From Salinisphaera orenii subsp. halophila YIM 95161 (GTDB lineage: Bacteria > Pseudomonadota > Gammaproteobacteria > Nevskiales > Salinisphaeraceae): a stretch of DNA of 64,000 bases. This document shows positions 60,931 through 64,000 of the stretch, one piece after another (position 1 is the stretch's first letter; each line of letters opens with the position of its first letter). The position numbers and the translations under genes were made by a program. The notes beneath the pieces are model-generated. The model ran no database searches. It was not told the origin of the DNA and was given only the letters and a program-made list of their open reading frames with translations. The stretch covers positions 57,340-121,339 of the forward strand of contig NZ_AYKF01000088.1 in assembly GCF_003732545.1 (NCBI RefSeq), in the 5' to 3' direction.

Positions 60931-61082
60931 AGGACGTCCGGGCGGCGATCACGGTGATCGCCTACGTGTTCCATTGGCCGCCCGACTGGCTGATGGACCG
61001 CCCGTTTTCGGAGCTCATGGACTGGCGTGATCGCGCGCGGGCGATCCACCAGGAGGCCCACGCCGCGCCCGAGGAGGACTGA
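60568..61082 (+). CDS. tail assembly chaperone gpE+E' (programmed -1 frameshift product)
   Basis: The E frame to codon TTG (60889-60891, 108 codons) continues after a -1 shift with GGG at 60891: GIRIGPDGLGRAVEDV, then VIAYVFHWPPDWLMDRPFSE and LMDWRDRARAIHQEAHAAP, giving 171 aa. The FHWPP...SELMDWRDRA segment is exactly the E' signature of P2-like phages. The E' part has no own good start. It ends 2 bp before the tape measure gene, as in P2. Confidence 0.85.
60885..60891 (+). promoter_or_regulatory. -1 ribosomal frameshift slippery heptamer T TTT TTG
   Basis: In the E frame the codons read TAT TTT TTG; with the preceding T they form the canonical X-XXY-YYZ heptamer. Slippage gives TTT TTT, then GGG in the E' frame, which is open and encodes the expected E' domain. 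Confidence 0.88.
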
Positions 61083-61084
61083 AC

Positions 61085-63562
61085 ATGGCAGGCGATGCCC
61101 AGATGGCCGTGTCGGTGCTGCTCAACGCCCGCGACCGGCTGACCGGCTCGGTGGCTGGGGCCCGGCGCATGACACAGCGCCTGGGCGATACGGTGACGCG
61201 CATCGGGCGCAACGCGGGCTTCGACCGGCTGCGGCGGCGCATCGACCGCACCCGCACGGCGGCCGGCGGCCTGGTGCGTTCGGTCGGCCGGGTATCCGGC
61301 CGGCTGGCGGCCGTGGCCGGCGGCGCGACGGCGGCGCTGGTGGGCGCGACGACGTCGGTGGCCGATCACGGCGATTCCGTGGCCAAGATGGCCGACCAGT
61401 ACGGCATCGGGATCGAGTCGCTGCAGGAGTATCAGTTCGCGGCCGAGCGCATGGGCGTGTCGCAGTCCACGTTCAACCAGGGCATCAGCGCGTTCGCCAA
61501 GCGCGTGGGCGAGGCGCGCCAGGGCATGGGCCGGCTGCAGAGTCAGCTCAAGGACCAGAACCCCGAGCTGCTGAAGAATCTGAAGAACACGAAGAGCGTC
61601 GACGAGGCGCTGCGTCTGTATCTGCAGGCCATCGACCAGGCCCCGGACGCGATCGACAAGACGGCGCTGGCCAGCGCGGGCTTTTCGCGCGGGGCGCAGG
61701 ATATGTCGCGGATCGTGCGTGACGGCATGGGCGAGGTGGACCGGCTGCGCGAACGCGCCCAGGAACTCGGCGTGGTGTTGTCCGAGGACGCCGCGCGGGA
61801 TGCCGAGGCCTTTCAGGATTCGATGACGAACATGCAGGGCAGCGTGACCGGGCTGAAGAACCTGGTGGGCGGCGCCCTGCTGCCGGTGATCACCTCGACG
61901 ATGGACCGGATCACGGCGTACGTGGTGGGCAATCGCGATGCGGTGCGCGACTGGGCCGAGGGCTTCGCCGCCAAGCTGCCGGGCCGGCTGCAGATGCTGC
62001 GCGACGGATTCGCGAGCGCGGTCGAGAGCGCGTCGAACCTGATCGACCGGGCGCAGCCGCTGATCGACGTGGTGCGGTCCATCGCGGACCGGTTCGGGGC
62101 GATGAACACGGCCGTGGCCGGCGTGGCGGCGATACTGGCCGCGCCCATCCTGGCGCCGCTGGTGAGTCTGACGGCGTCGCTGGTCATGCTGGGCAGCACG
62201 ACCGTTGGCATCACCGCGAAGCTGCTATCGATGGCCGGGGCCGGCACCGTCGTCAAGGCCGGATTCACCGCGATCGCGGCGGGCATCCGGGCCGCCGGGG
62301 CGGCGGTGCTGGCCAACCCGATCGTGGCCACCATCGCGCTCATCGCCGGCGCGGCGTATCTGATCTACCGCAACTGGGACACCATCGCACCGTACGTGCA
62401 GGGCGTCTGGGACGCGGTCACGGGCATTGTGTCGGACGCGCATGCCGCGATCACCGGCTGGCTCGGCTTCGACCCGGTGGCGTGGATGCGGCCGCTGTGG
62501 GACGGCATGACGCAATACGTCGGCGGCATCATGGCGGCGATCCGCACGATCGTATCCGGCGATATGTCGGGCATCGGCGATCTGCTTCTGGCGCTGAGTC
62601 CGTTGAACATCCTGAAACCGGCGTTCAAGCAAGCCTATGACTGGCTGTCGAGCATCGACTGGTCCGCAGCCGGACGAAAATTGCTGGGCACGGTTGTCGA
62701 CGGGCTTAAGCGCGCGGGCGGCGCGGCCAAGGATGCGGTGCAAGACTCGCTATCGAAGACCTACGACTGGCTGTCGAATATCGACTGGTCGGCGGCCGGC
62801 AAGAAGCTGCTGGGCACGTTCGTTGACGGGCTGACGAGCGCGGGCGGCGCGGTCGTCGACTCCGTCAAGGGGGTGTTCTCGGGCGTAATGGACTACTTCC
62901 CCGGATCCGACGCCAAGCGCGGGCCTCTGTCGAATCTGACGCGTTCCGGGCGCGCCCTGCCGGCGACCTTCGCCGGCGGCGTGGCCGACAACGGGCGGGC
63001 GCTTGTGGGCGCCGTGGACCGGGTGATGGCTGCCGCGAACGACTCGCTGGCCACGCCGCTACGCGGGCCGACCATCGAGGCCGGCAACGCGGCCGTGGCA
63101 CCGGGCCGGGCCCCGGCGCCACCCCGCCCGGCCCGCGCGGCCGAACGCGCCGTCGAAGGCGCGCGCGTGGTGCCGTTGCGCCTGCCGGCGGCCGCGCAGA
63201 TGCCGGCAGCCGAGGCGGCGATCGACGGATTGGCCGAGCGCCTGACGCGGGCCATACCGGCGCCGGCGGCCAGTCACACCACCGAGCGCGAGCGGGTAGT
63301 CGAACGCGAGGCGGCGCGCGAACAGCCCCGGGCGGCGCTGCTGGGCGCGGCCGGTGGCGGTACCGCGCCGGCCGAGGGCCGGGCGCGGACCCGCCGGGGT
63401 GTTCACGTCGAACGGGTGGAGTTCGCACCGCAGGTGACGATCCAGGCGGGCGAGGAGGCCTCGGCCGTGGACATCGCCGACGAGTTCGACCGCCGGATGG
63501 CCGGCTGGCGCGATGCCGACCTGTGGGGCGGCGTGCAGGATTTGCCTGGGGAGGATGCCTGA
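61085..63562 (+). CDS. tail tape measure protein
   Basis: An 825-aa protein. N terminus VSVLLNARDRLTGSVAGARR is typical of tape measures of P2-like phages; a coiled-coil region follows, then hydrophobic helices (MNTAVAGVAAILAAPILAPL; AGAAVLANPIVATIALIAGA), and two near-identical repeats of about 40 residues with YDWLSSIDWSAAGRKLLGT and YDWLSNIDWSAAGKKLLGT. The last 200 residues are Ala/Pro/Arg-rich. Its length sets tail length; at roughly 1.5 A per residue the tail would be about 120 nm, near Mu/P2 size. Confidence 0.9.
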   Translation: MAGDAQMAVSVLLNARDRLTGSVAGARRMTQRLGDTVTRIGRNAGFDRLRRRIDRTRTAAGGLVRSVGRVSGRLAAVAGGATAALVGATTSVADHGDSVAKMADQYGIGIESLQEYQFAAERMGVSQSTFNQGISAFAKRVGEARQGMGRLQSQLKDQNPELLKNLKNTKSVDEALRLYLQAIDQAPDAIDKTALASAGFSRGAQDMSRIVRDGMGEVDRLRERAQELGVVLSEDAARDAEAFQDSMTNMQGSVTGLKNLVGGALLPVITSTMDRITAYVVGNRDAVRDWAEGFAAKLPGRLQMLRDGFASAVESASNLIDRAQPLIDVVRSIADRFGAMNTAVAGVAAILAAPILAPLVSLTASLVMLGSTTVGITAKLLSMAGAGTVVKAGFTAIAAGIRAAGAAVLANPIVATIALIAGAAYLIYRNWDTIAPYVQGVWDAVTGIVSDAHAAITGWLGFDPVAWMRPLWDGMTQYVGGIMAAIRTIVSGDMSGIGDLLLALSPLNILKPAFKQAYDWLSSIDWSAAGRKLLGTVVDGLKRAGGAAKDAVQDSLSKTYDWLSNIDWSAAGKKLLGTFVDGLTSAGGAVVDSVKGVFSGVMDYFPGSDAKRGPLSNLTRSGRALPATFAGGVADNGRALVGAVDRVMAAANDSLATPLRGPTIEAGNAAVAPGRAPAPPRPARAAERAVEGARVVPLRLPAAAQMPAAEAAIDGLAERLTRAIPAPAASHTTERERVVEREAAREQPRAALLGAAGGGTAPAEGRARTRRGVHVERVEFAPQVTIQAGEEASAVDIADEFDRRMAGWRDADLWGGVQDLPGEDA

Positions 63563-63666
63563 TGCGTCACGAGCGACTTTTTCAGCCGCCGAGGCGCTGG
63601 GAGGGCTCGGCGGCGTCGTGCCGGCAAATCGCCTCGCACCAGCACATGCCTGGGAAGGAGGGCTAG
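63562..63666 (+). CDS. very small frame between tape measure and gpU, 34 aa
   Basis: ATG overlaps the tape measure stop (TGATG) and the stop lies 2 bp before the next gene. MRHERLFQPPRRWEGSASSC onward, no family. The tight junctions suggest use, but a spacer is equally possible. Confidence 0.35.
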   Translation: MRHERLFQPPRRWEGSAASCRQIASHQHMPGKEG

Positions 63667-63668
63667 CA

Positions 63669-64000
63669 GTGGCGGACATCATTACGGATCTGCGCCGCGG
63701 GGCGCGCCGCGTGACGGACACGGGCCTGGGCCCGCTGGCGACCCAGATGCCCACGCGCGAGCGCGTGATGATGATGCTGGGGCAGTTCATGTTCTCGGTC
63801 GCCTCGGCCGCGCCGCAGCAGGTGGGGCGCCGGGCGCGTTATCGCTGGCCGGCGCAGCACGTCATCGGCCGCCGGCCGGTGCTGCAGCACACCGGACCCG
63901 GCGAGGAGTCGTTCACGCTGCCAGGGCGGATCTATCCGCACTACAAGGGCGGGCTGCGCCAGCTCGACGCGATGCGCGAGCTGGCGGGCCTGGGCGACGT
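63669..64000 (+). CDS. P2 gpU-like tail protein (N-terminal part, runs off the right edge)
   Basis: A GTG start at 63669 is preceded by GGAGGG. The sequence shows FMFSVASAAPQQVGRRARYR then WPAQHVIGRRPVLQHTGPGE and IYPHYKGGLRQLDAMRELAG, the gpU signature (R-x-W, P-x-x-Q-x-x-G, G-x-I-Y-P). About 110 residues are visible. It follows the tape measure gene as T-U in P2; gene D is expected next. Confidence 0.88.
   Translation, partial: MADIITDLRRGARRVTDTGLGPLATQMPTRERVMMMLGQFMFSVASAAPQQVGRRARYRWPAQHVIGRRPVLQHTGPGEESFTLPGRIYPHYKGGLRQLDAMRELAGLGD

Larger units (their letters stand above)
31815..64000 (+). mobile_element. Mu-type transposable prophage with P2-like tail module (right end beyond window)
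   Basis: Gene order defines it: leftward repressor, Ner, MuA (DDE transposase), MuB, early small genes, GemA, Mor-type activator, lysis, terminase, DUF935 portal, MuF head protein, protease/scaffold, capsid, then gpV, sheath, tube, E/E', tape measure, gpU. The left end is placed at 31815 because host-repeat similarity ends at 31814 and the next bases are TGT, as at Mu ends. The start is an inference of plus or minus some tens of bases; the right end is not in the window. Confidence 0.85.

Overview
The window is high-GC DNA with very dense coding and short overlaps between genes. The housekeeping genes (Fur, homomeric sulfate adenylyltransferase, dihydroorotase, GltX, cobalamin-independent MetE with divergent MetR) suggest a gammaproteobacterium, perhaps of the Salinisphaera/halophile type. 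The genus is a guess from gene content, not a demonstrated assignment.

Host part, 1 to about 31.8 kb. (i) 1-4.3 kb: a leftward branched-chain amino-acid catabolism operon (solute-binding protein, methylmalonate-semialdehyde dehydrogenase, acyl-CoA dehydrogenase, enoyl-CoA hydratase). (ii) 5.2-7.6 kb: a rightward enoyl-CoA hydratase overlapping a membrane sulfatase-family gene. (iii) 7.7-11.1 kb: a full-length pyruvate carboxylase. (iv) 11.5-14.5 kb: a TonB receptor plus ZIP transporter pair preceded by a near-perfect Zur box, so probably zinc uptake. (v) 15.2-16.5 kb: a TetR regulator with a perfect operator palindrome and a paired SMR exporter. (vi) 16.9-25.6 kb: Trm112-like, PTPS-like, dihydroorotase, Fur, Sat, a CDF metal exporter with ArsR regulator, a HAD hydrolase and GltX. 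(vii) 25.7-31.5 kb: LysR with an NAD(P)H oxidoreductase, YefM/YoeB toxin-antitoxin, and MetE/MetR. A roughly 300-bp MITE-like repeat occurs intact near 16.7 kb, diverged near 15.0 kb, and directly after metR.

Prophage part, about 31.8 kb to the right edge and beyond. This is a Mu-type transposable prophage. Its left end probably lies at 31815, inside the terminal repeat of the third MITE copy. The order is: leftward repressor region with an operator array; Ner; MuA and MuB; a long early module of small genes; GemA; a Mor-type activator; lysis genes; small and large terminase, portal, MuF head protein, protease/scaffold and capsid; then a P2-type tail (gpV, sheath, tube, E/E' with a -1 frameshift site, tape measure, gpU). 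Two identical 20-bp dyad elements, before the lysis block and before the protease/scaffold gene, match the places where Mu has its late promoters Plys and PI.

The most unusual item is in the MuF head protein at 50297-52585. It carries a 313-codon intein. Nested antisense inside the intein, codon-on-codon, is a complete 277-aa gene for a probable homing endonuclease (two helix-turn-helix motifs followed by a Vsr/DUF559-like nuclease core). The usual arrangement is an endonuclease domain fused in frame inside the intein; here the mobility gene is on the opposite strand and covers 834 of the intein's 939 bases. A second accessory item is a leftward two-gene cassette at 52854-53552, cut into the rightward late operon, with its own terminator and a folded leader that can pair with sequence next to its Shine-Dalgarno.
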